DNA of 64,000 nucleotides from Clostridium sp. (GTDB taxonomy: Bacteria; Bacillota_I; Bacilli_A; RF39; UBA660), in the NCBI GenBank assembly GCA_022010095.1, contig CP091739.1, forward strand, positions 1,302,001 through 1,366,000. The letters are read 5' to 3'. The notes beneath the pieces were generated by a model that worked only from the letters and a program-made list of their open reading frames with translations, ran no database searches and was not told the DNA's origin. Shown here piece by piece: positions 7,991-20,441 of the stretch. The translations under genes were made by a program, and so were the position numbers. How positions within the stretch are numbered: position 1 is the first letter of the stretch; every line of letters begins with the position of its first letter.

Positions 7991-8955
7991 TAAATTAAAG
8001 GATATTAGAAAAAAACATTATTTATTAATGGATTTAAAAAGTATGTTAGAAGGATTAAAATGAATATTTATCAGATAGTGATAAGAAAAAAATATCCAGT
8101 AAAAAAATTTCAAATTAAATGAGATAGATTTTTTTAAATGTATTTTTTTATAACTAGTCAAAGTTTAAATGATAAATGTAAGTTAGAATCATTGTCAGAA
8201 GAAGAAGTACAAAAAAATTATATTCATTGTATTATGGAGAAAATGGTCAAAAAATTGACATTGCAGAGATTGTAAAAAATGCAAGAGAAAAAGCGGCTAA
8301 AAGTTACAATAAGCAAATACTTCAAGCATTTACATTTGAATCAAATTGTGATATTTCTAGTTTAGGAATTAATATAGATTTGTCTTCACTTGATTCAACA
8401 CTTTCTGCTATATTTGAACAAGAAAATGGAAAAAGAAAAATAGATTACTATTATTTGATCATTTTGTATGTGAAGAAGAATATTTAGATATACATTTAAG
8501 GCATGAAATTAGACATTCATTAACTACAAGTATTCAAAGAAAAAACGATTTAGATGTTGTAAAATGTGGTAATGCAGAATATGTATATTCTGATGGAAAC
8601 TTAATATCTGTTAGTAATGAATTTTATAATGAATTAATAACGCAAAAAAAGGCACTTGAAAATACAAAAAAACAAGTTTTGAAAAAAAGGCATATATATA
8701 TTATCTCCAAAAGGTGTATCATTTCCTGATAGAATTACTTCAGCATATGATGAATATTTACCTGAATTTGATAGAGTATATGCTATGATTCCACAAGATG
8801 TAATGAGAAGTCAAATAGAAGAAGATAATGAAAATTTATATAGTTTTATATCACAAGATGAAATAAATAAAATAGAAGATAGCTTAAAGCATCATGATAA
8901 TATTCCAGGAGACATTTTAAGTTCAATTTTGAGCGGAGATAAAATGTCAAAATAA
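7983..8955 (+). CDS. hypothetical protein with HExxH motif
   Basis: Starts MFNKLKDIRKKHYLLMDLKS, overlapping the preceding stop, and ends DILSSILSGDKMSK at 8955. Frame corrections are needed near 8065, 8220, 8460 and 8690. The centre reads EEEYLDIHLRHEIRHSLTTS (about 8475-8535): HEIRH is a zinc-metallopeptidase-type HExxH in a helical context, and the following SLT and a distal acidic region could supply a third ligand. About 300 residues, no signal peptide. The family is unknown to me; a metallopeptidase role is an inference from one motif. sbcD follows 15 bases downstream. Confidence 0.5.
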
Positions 8956-8970
8956 AGAAAGGAAGTTAAC

Positions 8971-10112
8971 ATGAAAATACTACACACAAGCGATCTTCAT
9001 TTAGGAAAAAACTTATTAGAAGAATCATTCTATGAAGATCAAAAATATATTCTTAACGAAATAGTTGATATAGTAAAAAGAGAAAAAGATATAAAAGTTG
9101 TAATGATACCAGGAGATATATATGATAAAAAGTATACCTAGTACTGAAGCAAGTTCACTTTTTTTGATAATTTTTTTAACGAATTTATTAAAAAAAGAAT
9201 GTTCATGTTTTGATAACAAGTGGTAATCATGACTCCAATGAAAGATTATCATATGGAGCTAAGATATTCGAAGGATTTAATATTCATATTGTAACAGCAT
9301 ATGAAGGAAAGATTGAAAAAGTAAGTATTGATAATACTGATTTCTATTTACTTCCATTTTTAAAAACCATTTCATATTAAACATTTAATGGATGAAAAAA
9401 AGAATATGAAAGTATTAATAATTCAAATGATATGATGAAATGGATTTTTATCAAGAGAAAACATAGATAAAGCTAAGAATAATATTTTACTTGCTCATCA
9501 ATTTGTTATGTGGAATGGACTTCTTCCAGAACAATGTGATTCAGAAAGTATATCACTTAATAATGTAGGAACGCTTGATGCGATAGATGCTAATCTTTTT
9601 GATAATTTTGATTATGTAGCCTTAGGACATATTCATAGACCACAAAAGATAAAAAGAGATACTATAAGGTATTCAGGAACACCACTTAAATATTCTTTTT
9701 AGTGAAGTTAATGATAAGAAAAAGCGTTGTTATAATAGATACTGATGATATAAATAATATTGAACTTGTAGAACTAAAGCCTCTTAGAAATATGCAGGTA
9801 TTAAAAGGTACATTCGAAGAAGTAATGAATATGAAAACATGTGATGATATTATTAAAGTTGAACTGAAAGACGAGAATACTTTAATATCACCAATGGAAG
9901 AAATAAAGAAAAAGATTTAAGAATGCAATATCATTAGTATTTGTAAATAAATATGATTTAAATAATACAGAATTAAGTGAAATAAAAGAAGAGGCTAGTC
10001 CATATGAGTTATTTAATCAATTTTTTTAAAGAACAAAAATAATAGAGAAATGAATGAAGACGAAGATAAATATATAAAATCAATTATTGAATCTTTAAAG
10101 GAGGATAATTAA
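8971..10112 (+). CDS. sbcD: exonuclease SbcD (Mre11-like nuclease subunit)
   Basis: ATG 8971 with GGAAG RBS. Metallophosphoesterase motifs are in order: MKILHTSDLHLGKNL (D-x-H), VVMIPGDIYDK (GD, about 9100-9130), ITSGNHDSNERL (GNHD, about 9220-9250), LLAHQFV (about 9490) and ALGHIHRPQ (GHxH, about 9620-9645). The C-terminal capping domain runs to about 370 residues, close to the family length of about 380. Several A/T-run breaks occur. Mn2+-dependent nuclease subunit that with SbcC opens hairpins and trims DNA ends. Stop at 10110-10112, one base before the sbcC ATG. Confidence 0.92.
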
Positions 10113-10113
10113 T

Positions 10114-12739
10114 ATGCGTTTAAAGAAATTAATAATGCAGGCATTTGGACCATTTAAAGATAAAGTTGTAATTGATTTTGAAAAAGATAAAATAGATAAA
10201 GGATTGCTTCTTATAACTGGAGATACAGGTGCTGGTAAAACAACAATATTTGATGCGATTTGTTATGCATTGTATGGGAAAACATCAGGGGATATAAGAG
10301 AAGCTAATTCTCTTAGAAGTGATTGGTCATCTAATGATATGGATACTTATGTATATTTAGAATTTTTATTATAAGAATAAATTATATGAAATAAAAAAAG
10401 AAGTCCTGAATACACAAGAAAAAAGAAAAATGGAATAGGTGAAACAAAACAAGTAGCTACTTCAGAAGCAAATATTAATGATAAAATTATTACTAAACTT
10501 ACTGATGTTAATAAAGAAATAGAAAGTTTAATTGGACTTGATTATAATCAATTTAGACAAGTAGCAATGCTTTCACAAGGAGAATTCTCTAAATTTTTAC
10601 TTGCACCATCCTTAGAAAAAACAACTATATTTAGAAAAATATTTAATACAGAGTTCTATGATTTACTTCAAAATAAACTTAAATCAAATATGATTTCAAA
10701 AAAGGATGAAATAGAAAAAAATTAAAAGATAAAATAGAAACAAAAAGAAAAAAAATTTAGAGCCCATTATTAATATATATGGACTTAGTAATGATGAAAC
10801 TATAGGTACACTTACAAAAGAAATACAAAATAAAAGTGATGCAGTTTTACTTGCTAAAAAAGAACGTGATAAAGTAAATGATGAGAAGACAAAGTTATCA
10901 ACTGAAATATCTAACATAAATAAAATGAATAAAAAAATATTAATTTATGAAGAAATGAATCAAAAAAATTAGATGAATTAATAAAAAAAATAATTCTGAT
11001 ATTAATAAGGAAAAAAAGAAAAAGTATAATTACAATGTAAGCATTGCTACATATATCACAAATATATTAGATAAACTTACTTCATCAAATAAATTATTAA
11101 GTGATAAAAAAAGAGAAATATAATCAAAATAAGAAAGATTTAAAATTAAAGCAGAAAGAATATAATGAAAAAGAAGATTACTTTCAGAAAATTGAAAACT
11201 ATGTGGAATATGCTGATAAACTAAGCACTGAAATAAATTGCCTTATAAATAAGAATAAAGATTATGATAATTATATAAGTAAGGCGAGTGAATTAGAACT
11301 TGTTAAAAAGGAATATAAATCATTAGTAAATGAATATCAAAAACAAGAATCTTTATATGAAAATATGAGAACAAAATATTATTTAAATATATCAGTTGAA
11401 ATTGCTGAAACATTAAAAGATGGAGAAGAGTGTCCTGTATGTGGTTCAAAAGAACATCCAAGGCTTGCTACAGAAGTAGAATGTAATTATACTAAAGAAG
11501 ATATAGAAGAATGTGAAAAGAATCTAAAGAAAATAGATAATTCAAGAAAGTTAAAAAGAAGCTTCAATTGAACAAATAAATAAAATAATAAAAAGAGTTT
11601 AATTTTTAAAGAAAAATATAAATATTGTTGAAGAAAAAAATAAAAAAATAATGAATTATTGAATCAAAAGAAAAAAAAGAAAAAAAGAAAAAAATTAGAT
11701 ATTGAATTTAGAGAAATATCTTCAATAAAAACAAAAAAATTATCTTCTATGATAAAAAAAGTTTAGAAAGCAGTATTAGTATATTTAAAGAAGATATTGA
11801 GTCATTAGAAAAAAAGATATTAAAGAATATAATGTTAAGTTAGATAATTTATATAGTGAAAATAATACTAATTATGAAGATTATCAAAATAATAGATTAG
11901 ATAAATATGAATTAAATAGTCTTAAAAAAATAAAATTGATAATTATGATAGTTGTAAGAAAGAGTATGAATCGACTATTAAATTATTAGAATCCGAGGTA
12001 ATAAGTAAAAAAAGGTAATTGATGTTAAAGAAAAAAAGAGAGTCAATTAAACGAATTAATAGAACTTTATAGTAAATATGATAATTTATATACTAGTTTA
12101 AATGCTACTTTAGAGAAACTTAAATTATCAACTAGTAATATTAAAAGATTATTTAAAAAGATAACAAAGAAGTTCAAGATGAATATAATGTCATTAAATT
12201 ATTAAGTGATACTGCGAATGGAACACTTACTAGTAAACAAAGAATTACATTTGAAAAATTATGTACAATCATATTTTTATGCAGTCAGTTTTTAGTAGAA
12301 GCAAATAAAAAGGCTTATAAAGATGACTGATAGTAGATATGAATTAAAAAAAGGAAAAGAAACAGAGACTAAACTTAATGTTAGGACAGGACTCGATTTT
12401 TCTATATTTGATTCATATACTGGTAAAGAACGTGATGTAGCATCATTATCAGGAGGAGAGAAGTTTAAAGCATCACTTGCTTTAGCATTAGGTTTAAGTG
12501 ATACCATTAGTAATACTCATGGAGGTATAAGAATAGATTCATTATTTATAGATGAAGGATTTGGTTCATTAGATACTGAATCATTAAATCAAGCACTAAA
12601 TATCTTAACTGACTTATCTAGTAATGATAAATTAATAGGGGTAATATCACATGTTACAGAACTTATTAGTAGAATTGATAATAAAATAATTGTTAATAAA
12701 ACAAGTACAGGTAGTAAGTTAAGTATAGAGTCTAACTAA
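10114..12739 (+). CDS. sbcC: exonuclease SbcC (Rad50-like ATPase subunit)
   Basis: Starts MRLKKLIMQAFGPFKDKVVI with Walker A ITGDTGAGKTTIFDAI (about 10210-10260). It has a Q-loop region LDYNQFRQVAMLSQGEF (about 10540-10590), a long Lys/Glu-rich coiled coil and a zinc hook CPVCGSKEHP (about 11430-11460). The returning coil is followed by the ABC signature SLSGGEKFKASLALALGLSD (about 12440-12500), Walker B SLFIDEGFGSLD (about 12540-12575) and the switch ISHVTEL. About 875 residues when joined, slightly short for SbcC; A-run breaks are densest in the coil. It supplies the ATP-driven clamp for SbcD and is translationally linked to it. Confidence 0.92.
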
Positions 12740-12745
12740 TAAATT

Positions 12746-12770
12746 AAGTACACGATAGTGTGCTTTCTAT
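12746..12770 (+). terminator. terminator after sbcDC
   Basis: AAGTACAC-GATA-GTGTGCTT (12746-12765, one G-T pair) followed by TCTATTTGACTTTT; the T-run is weak. Confidence 0.55.
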
Positions 12771-12830
12771 TTGACTTTTCTAATATTTTGTATATAATAA
12801 TGTCTCACTTTAGAACCAGAGGGGGTACAA

Positions 12831-13995
12831 GTGAAAAAATATAGTAGAGATCTAATAAATAGATATATCAATGGTGAAGATATAACTACACATGATATTG
12901 ATGAACTTGAAAAATGATAAAGATTTTTATGATGCAGGTTATTAGTGTATCAGGGGACAATAATTTCTATAATTTATGTTCTGATATTGTTAAATGTGAT
13001 TATGAATTTGTTAAATATTTAATAATAAAATTTAGAGATAAGATAGATTTCGTATGTGAAGTTGCTGATTATTTTTTTAAGTCATGTTGGAAAAAGAACT
13101 TGAAACAACTGAAATTTATACAATAATGTTTGAGATAACAAAAGATCATAAAGTATTAAATAGTAAATATTTTTCTTGTGCCTTTGGCTAAATATGATAA
13201 AGAAAAAAAATAGTAATTGAATTATATAAGAAAAAGTGAAGAAGATAAAGAAGTTTTAGAATATTTTGGTATGGGATTTTGCTATATTTACGCGGAATAT
13301 AAAGGATACGAGGAGACTTTAAATTACTTTGCTAAAAGAATGATAAATGATATAATCCATGAAAACAATAAGAGTTTAGAAGATATGTTACATAAACAAT
13401 TTAAAACTAAGGATGAAGTAAGTAGAACTAAATTAAATAGTTTTTTTATATTAGTTTTATTGAAAAAAATATGATTCATCTTTAGCAAGTTATACATGCG
13501 TACATTTAAATGTTTTTAGATGAAGTAAAAAGAGGAAACAAAAAAAGAATTATTGATAACTTTGAAAAAAACATAATGAAAGAATAGAAAAAAAGAAAAA
13601 AATATGAAAGAGCTATAAATGAATCATATGATTATATTTTTATCAACTGATACTATTTTTAGGAGCAGATTGTCTTTTTATATTTTTGTAGCAAAGAGAA
13701 CTTAATATACTTGATAAAGTTATTAAATATGATGATTCACCACAAGCTTTTAAAAAGATATTGCTATAGAGCAAATTGATGAAACTTTTGATGAAGAAAG
13801 CAGTGAAAGTTTTACAACATATGTAATAAATACAAATATAAATGAAAGAAGAATATATCTTAATGTTAAAAAGAATATTAAATAGTATTATATTTGGCGA
13901 TGGAACATATCAGTTAATTGAAACATCACAGGATACAAATAAAAAAAGATAAAGGAATAGTGTTAGAAGTAAAGTTTAGAAAAAAAGATAAATAA
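12831..13995 (+). CDS. conserved-looking hypothetical helical protein
   Basis: GTG start at 12831 is chosen for the strong GAGGGGG RBS ten bases upstream. Joined sequence: KKYSRDLINRYINGEDITTH, IDELENDKDFMMQVI, NLCSDIVKCDYEFVKYLIIK, GMGFCYIYAEYKGYEETLNY and LEDMLHKQFKTKDEVSRTKL, ending IVLEVKFRKKDK at 13993-13995. It is all-helical and soluble, about 385 residues. From general familiarity, proteins with this N-terminal pattern recur in gut Mollicutes-related genomes with no assigned function. No catalytic motif seen. A PF-class operon partner is not evident; it stands alone after the sbcDC terminator. Confidence 0.5.
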
Positions 13996-14142
13996 TTATA
14001 TAAAAATTAAAAGAGATTAATTTTTACTTTATCACTTCAATTTTGTAAATACAGTATCCTCTTTTTAATGGAAAAATTTAGTCATTATTGAAAATCACAT
14101 ATATTTATAGTATAATATAGTCAATAAATTTGATAGGTGTGT

Positions 14143-14391
14143 ATGAAAAAAGAAAAAGGTATTTTACAGAAAGATGTGTCTCTTGAATGGATAATATTTA
14201 TAATTATAGTTGGAATGATTGTTGTGTTAATAGTAAATGATGATGGTTCTTCTAGTAATAGTAATAGTAATAGAAATGCTAATAATGATATGGTTTGTTA
14301 TGATGATGAAGATGGAAGAATTGTATGTGATGAATATTATAATCCGGCTAATGATAGGGAATATGAAATAAGAACAGGATATGATGGATAA
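14143..14391 (+). CDS. small single-TM protein
   Basis: About 82 residues: MKKEKGILQKDVSLEWIIFI, a single TM helix (about residues 15-33), a Ser/Asn linker (SSSNSNSNRNANND) and an acidic Cys-containing tail (MVCYDDEDGRIVCDEYYN). ATG 14143 is preferred over the in-frame GTG at 14137 by its distance from the AGGTG RBS. Membrane topology suggests that the tail is displayed outside. Function unknown. Confidence 0.5.
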   Translation: MKKEKGILQKDVSLEWIIFIIIVGMIVVLIVNDDGSSSNSNSNRNANNDMVCYDDEDGRIVCDEYYNPANDREYEIRTGYDG

Positions 14392-14593
14392 ATATATTCT
14401 GTTTTTTTGTTATCTATGTAAATTAAATGTTAATAACTTGTTTATAGGTAATATCATATTTATTATGTATTGTGTATGTTTTTTTATTAAAAAAATGTTG
14501 ATGTAAAGTATATTGTAAATAAAAAAATGTTAATAAAAAAAGCACAAGTAAATTAATAATTATGTGATAATATGTAATTAGGGAGGAAGAAAT

Positions 14594-15025
14594 ATGTATG
14601 ATATAGATAGATTTATTAAAAATGCAGGAACTTTATTATGAAATAGCGCTTTCTGAAATAAAAGATGGAAATAAAAAGAACTCACTGGATATGGTATATA
14701 TTTCCACAATTAAAAGGTTTAGGTCAAAGTTATAATTCAGAATATTATGGACTTGATAGTGTTAATGAAGTGATTGAATATATGAAGAATCCATATTTAA
14801 GAAGCAATATGATTGAAATATGTAATGAATTATATAAATTAGATGATAGTATAGAAAAATATATTTGGTTATCCAGACTATCTTAAGTTAAATTCATGTA
14901 TGACATTATTTGAATATTCTATTCCAGAAGAAAAAAATATTTGGTAAAAATAATAGATAAGTTTTTATAATGGTAAGAGAGATAGAGTTACTTTAGAGAT
15001 GTTAGAAGGGAATAATAATGTATGA
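14594..15025 (+). CDS. DUF1810 family protein
   Basis: ATG 14594 after GGGAGGAAG. It reads MYDIDRFIKMQELYYEIALS, EIKDGNKKTHWIWYIFPQLK (frame restored near 14625 and 14675) and GLGQSYNSEYYGLDSVNEVI, then CMTLFEYSIPEE and DRVTLEMLEGNNNV. The HWIWYIFPQ-GLG-S--YG motif and the length of about 140 residues identify DUF1810 (YbiA-unrelated alpha-helical fold). The biochemical role of the family is not known. Its TGA overlaps the ATG of the next gene by four bases (ATGA). Confidence 0.85.
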
Positions 15026-15606
15026 ATTATAAAAGTGATTTGGAAATGTTTATTAATGAAATTATAAATATAAACAAGGATGATAGCTTAATTATTCCTG
15101 AAAGTGAGTTTTACAAAAAAATATAAAAATATTAACTTCTTAATTAATAAATATAAATACAATAATAATAAAATAAATTTAAATTATATAAGTTTTTCAA
15201 CTTCTTTATTAGTTTTTAAATAATAAATGTTATTTAGAAAGAAAGAATTTAATGGATAAATTAAATTTAGACAAAAAAATATTTAAGAATTTAAGAAAAT
15301 GTAATTCAAAAAAATATAAAATTAATTGGGAATATTCTTGTAAACTATTTTTCAATATAAAAATTAAGTTAATTTTTTTAGAAGAACTTATAGATGCAGA
15401 CTTTTAGTATTTGATTTATCAATATTCAATTTAGATTGTGATGAAGAAATTATAAAAAAAGAGAATTATTAAATTATGAAATGATTGGTGAAAATGAGTA
15501 TTTCATAAATGATGAAAAAAATATTTAGTTAATGAAAAGGGACAATGTTTTTTTAAATTCAGTATTTATGAATGCTACAAAAAAAGGAAGAAGATATTTA
15601 TTGTAA
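15022..15606 (+). CDS. hypothetical protein, frameshifted
   Basis: ATG 15022 overlaps the DUF1810 stop, so it is probably translationally coupled. Reconstructed pieces: MNYKSDLEMFINEIININKD, YISFSTSLLVFNNKCYLERK, NIKIKLIFLEELIDADFLVF and GENEYFINDEKYLVNEKGQC, ending near TAA 15604. Mixed alpha/beta and soluble, about 190 residues. The family is not recognised. At least five frame breaks make the exact sequence uncertain. Confidence 0.4.
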
Positions 15607-15643
15607 TATTTTTTTGATTTTTGATATAATGGAAAAAAAGAAA

Positions 15644-16257
15644 TGCCTGTGGATAAGCATGTAGAATATTGTAATGAAGTTTTTTTCAATATTTAGTAAA
15701 CAAGAAAGATATAGAAAAAATATTAATAATTTTTGTAGTAAATTTGATGGTGATTTAGATGTTTCATTCGAAAAACTTGTAGAATTATCCAGGATGCATA
15801 CTAAGGAATTTAAAAAGTTTTATGAATCATATCTTCCATTAATTAGATTTGCTTCGTTATATTATAGCTCTGATGCAATAGTTAAATATACTGAAAGGGA
15901 TACAAGTCAAAAAATTAAATTTGATGGTATAGTAACTAGTGGTGATAATGAAGATAAAATAGAAATTACTACAGTTAATTATAATAATGAATATAAAAAA
16001 GATATGAAAAAAATTAAATCAATTTGATATAGCTAATGTTGGCTCGCTACTATGCTGATGATTTTGAAAAAGATTTTATTGATAAAATAGAGCAAGCAGT
16101 ATGCAAAAAAGCTGAAAAGAAAAATTCTTATGACGATACTATAACTTTAGTAGTGTATGTTACTGATGTTTTAGGACTTAGAGGTTCTAACTTAAGAAAT
16201 GAAAATTATTTTATTGAGATTACTAATTATTTGAAAAAAATAGATTTTTATATTTAA
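15644..16257 (+). CDS. hypothetical protein
   Basis: I prefer ATG 15644 (MPVDKHVEYCNEVFSIFSKQ), with one surplus T in the run near 15680, to ATG 15674. It continues FDGDLDVSFEKLVELSRMHT, LIRFASLYYSSDAIVKYTER, LARYYADDFEKDFIDKIEQA and DDTITLVVYVTDVLGLRGSN, ending at 16255-16257. About 200 residues, soluble, alpha then alpha/beta. The second half resembles proteins that report on defence-associated nuclease domains only vaguely; I do not assign a family. It sits between DUF1810 and the HNH nuclease in a defence-rich stretch. Confidence 0.45.
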
Positions 16258-16449
16258 ACATGTGTTTATTTTTAGTCGAAGGATTTTTATCTTTCAAATT
16301 ATAAGGCTGAACCTAAATTAATTCAAATTAAATAAATAAAAAAATTATGAACTAACACAATGAAGAAATTGAATGATATAATCAGTTTGTTATACAACTT
16401 TTATAAAAAAATGGATATAATGTGAATATAGTATTGAAAGGAAAGAACA

Positions 16450-17280
16450 ATGTCAACGATAACAATTAAAAACTATAAAAAAACTTTATTTGCTAAAAGT
16501 GGGAATGAATGTGCATTTCCTGGATGTAAGGAAAAAAACTTATTTATGATGATAATAAAATAATGTGTGATATAGCACATATTGAAGCTAGATCAATTGG
16601 TGGTCCTAGATATAATGCGATGCAAACTGAAAAGGAAAGAAATAGTGTCGAAAATTTGATTTGTTTATGTTCAAATCATCATAAACTAATTGATTCTTAT
16701 CCAGAAAAATATTCAGTTGCATATTTAAAAGAGATAAAGAAAAATCATGAAAGTATATGCAGTTATAAACAAAACTTTGATTATGAGGCAATATTCAAAA
16801 AAAATAAGGAAACAATTTTTATATTTTTAATCAATTATTAGAAATTAACAGAAAAAAAGTATTGTGGTCCTAAAAAGAATAGTAAATGTTAAAAAGAAAT
16901 TTTTTTCACAAAAATAATAGATGATACCACTAAATCTTTAAATACGATTAACAACATTAATAAAGAACTAAATGATTTTTGCTTTTTGAAATAGATGTTG
17001 AAGTACATAAAAGACTTGAAGAATTGAAGTTTAACAGTGAACTTTGGGATTCTAAATACTATAATTTAGGTGTTGAAATTATGGAATACACTTGTTTAGG
17101 AATTCCAAATTGTATAGAAGAAATAAAAAAATTAATCTTTTTACATATTCAATTATTATATTATATTGAATTTTTTTAAAAACTTAATCAAATGATGAAT
17201 TGGCTAAGAAAAAAAATTAGATAAAATTAAAAAGAGATTTTAAGAAAGCATGTAAATATTCTTACTATTATGATTAATAA
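16450..17280 (+). CDS. HNH endonuclease domain protein, frameshifted C-terminus
   Basis: Starts MSTITIKNYKKLFAKSGNEC with a zinc CxxxxC pair (NECAFPGCKEKL, about 16510-16535), then MCDIAHIEARSIGGPRYN (HIEA, about 16565-16610) and NLICLCSNHHKLIDSYPEKY (about 16655-16710). AHIEA...GPRYN...LC.NHHK.ID is the HNH nuclease core of proteins often found in defence islands. The C-terminal half (TINNINKELNDF, EVHKRLEELKFNSELWDSKY) is helical and could be a partner-binding or sensor domain; it is broken at several A/T runs. Proposed role: DNA cleavage in phage or plasmid defence. Confidence 0.7.
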
Positions 17281-17546
17281 ATAACACTATTTTTTTATAT
17301 AGATAAATTGAAGAAGACATTATTGTATTTTTTTATTTTATAAACATTTAAAAAAATATAAAAAGAATATGCAAACGAAAAGAAAAAAATTATGTTATAA
17401 TAAACTATATGTCAAAAAAAATATCTCTAATAATATAAATTTAATAAGTTTTTTTAATTATAGATGTTAATTAAATTATGTTTAATATAATTTTAGAAAA
17501 GTCTTAAATTAATATTATGATATTGCAACAAGAGTAAGGAGTAGTT

Positions 17547-18746
17547 ATGAAAAAAAATATAAGATTATTTGAAGCATTTGCTGGGATTGGTTCACAAAAT
17601 AAAGCATTAAATAGATTAAAGGATGATAATTTTAGTTATGAAAGCGTTGGAATTTCAGAATGGGATATAGATGCTGTTATATCGTATGACGCTATAAATA
17701 ATGATGATAAGCCAGAAATAGACATACCATCGATAGAAGATGTGAGAAAATTTTTGTCTCAATATACATATAGTTTAGATGGTAAGAAAGAAAGTAAAGC
17801 TTTCTTGAGACAGCCAGATGAAAAACTAAAAAAATTATACAGAGCACACATAAGAAGCAATAATTTTCCAGATATAAGAAAAATTAAGTGGTAAAGATAT
17901 TGAAAAAAAATTAAATGTAGATTTTTTTAACTTATAGTTTTTCCTTGCCAAGATTTATCTTTAGCAGGAAAAGGAGCTGGAATGAAAAAGGGCGACAAGA
18001 CTAGATCTGGACTTTTATGGGAAGTTGAAAGAATAATGGATGAAGTGAATTCTATTAATCCTGAAAAATTGCCAAAGTATTTATTAATGGAAAATGTTGA
18101 TACAATTTTAAGTAGTAAATATGTAGATGATTATAATTTATGGAAGAAAAAACTAGAAGAGTTAGGTTATACAACATTTGATGGAGTGCTTGATGCTAGA
18201 GAGTTTGGCGTTCCACAAAGAAGATGCAGATGTTATGCAATAAGTATAAGAAATTATAATGGAAAATATGTAAATGAATCACCAACACTAGATATCTCTG
18301 AAATAGTTCATAAGCATTATAATCCAGTTGAAATGCCAAAATTAAAACAATTTATCATGGACGATTATAGTATTGAAAAATATAAGAGAGAGGCTGATGA
18401 AGCAACGCCACCACATACTCCATATCGAGAAAAGATGTGGAATGAAAATAAAAGATTATATGAAAATGGCGAGTTTAAGTATGATTATGCTTTCACTTTA
18501 ATGACAAAACAGGACAGAATTCCAAATGCTGGAATGTTAGAATATAAAATAAATCCTGGTATTAGATATAGGATGTTATCACCAAGAGAATGCTTTTTGT
18601 TAATGGGATATTCGCATGATGATTATGAAAAAATATTAGCATTAGGAATTAGTAGAGAAAGAAGATATAGACAGCCTGGAAACAGCATAGTTGTTAACGT
18701 TTTAGAACAAATATTCAGAATATTTATAAAGGAGATTGATGATTAA
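17547..18746 (+). CDS. DNA (cytosine-5) methyltransferase, LlaJI-type
   Basis: ATG 17547 after AAGGAG. m5C methyltransferase motifs are in order: I LFEAFAGIGSQNKAL, IV YSFPCQDLSLAGKGAG (about 17935-17980, across a T-run break), VI LLMENVDTIL (about 18085), VIII GVPQRRCRCYAIS (about 18205-18245) and X RYRQPGNSIVVNVLEQIF (about 18665-18720). The variable target-recognition region lies between VIII and X. About 400 residues. It protects host sites from the two restriction subunits encoded immediately downstream. Stop TAA shares a base with the ATG of the next gene (TAATG). Confidence 0.93.
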
Positions 18747-20441
18747 TGGAAGAATTACGATTATTAAAAAAATTTTATTTAAATAATATAAGTATGTGGA
18801 ATCCAAATACTAATTATTTAACTTATATGGAACATTTTTAAGAAAAATTTTTAAATTATTGTTTTTGATAATAAAATTTCAGAACTTACTTATGAGGAAT
18901 GGTTAAATATATTAAATACCAATAGTGATCATTCTACTATAGGAGGTGAAACACATAATATTTGTGAGGGATTAAACGTTATAGAAAGTAATCGAATTTA
19001 TAGGACAACTGAAGATTCTTCGAATTTAATAATATCAATTCCAAAAAGATTTGTTATATCAATTTTTATATGGAAAATAGAGAACTTGGAGAAAAAAATG
19101 TTGGAAAAATTATTCAAGAAAGGTATTTTAGTTTTTCTAAATAAAAAAATAATATTTTTCAATTTGCAAGGAAAAAAATCATGTTCAAAGATTATGTTTA
19201 AATCTTTTATATTTGTTATTTAATAGATACAAAAAAATATACACCTGATGATTTGAAAGATTATGTTAAATTTGCTCAGGAAAATGGTGTAAATATTGTT
19301 GATAAAATAAATAAGGTATATAGTTATGATGTATGTAAAATCAAATGCTAATATTTTTAGAAAAAGTTAAAAAAATATCATCAAATGGTATTCAATTAGA
19401 AAAATGCTGATGTATTTAAAAAAATGCTATCTTAAATAGTTTAAAGGATACTGATTTAATTAAATGCAATAATTATAATTCTGAATTAAATGGATATAAT
19501 ATGATATATTATGGGATACCAGGTTGTGGTAAAAGTTATTTAGTAAACAGAGATTTTAATGAACAAGAATATATGGTTTTTAGAACTACATTTCATCCAG
19601 AATATTCAAATAGCGATTTTGTTGGTCAAATAATTCCAAAAACAGAAGGAGACGAAATAAAATATAAATTTCAGGAAGGTCCATTTAGCATAGCTTTACT
19701 TAATGCTTTGAAAAAAATCCAAATAAGAAGGTATGCTTAATTATTGAAGAAATAAATAGAGGAAATGCTTCAGCGATATTTGGAGATATATTTCAATTAC
19801 TTGATAGAAAAACATGATGGCTCTAGTATATATAGTATTATAAATGAACCAATAAGAAAATATTTAAATGACAATGGAATAAATGTAAATAAAATTACTA
19901 TACCATCTAATTTATGGATAATAGCAACAATGAATACTAATGATCAAAATGTTTTTTTACATTAGATACAGCATTTAAAAAGAAGATGGAGGATGCATAG
20001 AATTATAAATAAGTTTAAGGATGAGGATTATGATAAAAAATTGGCAACAATGTATATACCAGGATCATCATACAATTGGGAGCAGTTTATTACTGCAATC
20101 AATGAACAAATACTTCGTAAAAATCCAACTGGATTAAATAGTGAAGATAAACAGTTGGGAATTTATTTTGTAACTGAAAATGAGTTATCAGTTGAGCCAG
20201 TAAATAGTGATATAGAGATTATTGATAAATTTATTGAAAAAAAGTATTGTTATATATATGGGATGATGTTGCAAAGGTAGATCCAAATTTGTGGTTTAAT
20301 GATGAAATTGAGTGCTTTGATGACCTTGTAAGTGAATATCATGATAAAAAGTTAAATGTATTTAAAGAAATATTTAAAGATCAAGTGAATATTATACAAT
20401 CTGATAGAGAAGAAAATGAAAAAGATTTTGAAGTTGCATGA
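18746..20441 (+). CDS. LlaJI-type restriction subunit R1 (McrB-like GTPase), frameshifted
   Basis: ATG 18746 overlaps the methyltransferase stop. The N-terminal part (about 240 residues, heavily broken at A-runs) should hold the DNA-recognition domain. The AAA+ part is clear: Walker [21 protein letters not shown] (19501-19560), [20 protein letters not shown], Walker [21 protein letters not shown] (about 19735-19795) and the sensor/MNTxD motif [20 protein letters not shown] followed by FKRRW (about 19910-19995). NRGN and MNTxD are hallmarks of the McrB GTPase branch. It should translocate DNA with the R2 nuclease subunit. The last codons overlap R2. Confidence 0.88.

Noticed and set aside
16606..16791. 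Minus-strand open frame inside the HNH gene
   Set aside because: It is the antisense of the HNH motif region with no RBS or recognisable product.
18105..18160. YVDDYN in the methyltransferase as a reverse-transcriptase motif
   Set aside because: The surrounding motifs are those of an m5C methyltransferase; no other RT motif is present, and no RT was found anywhere in the window.
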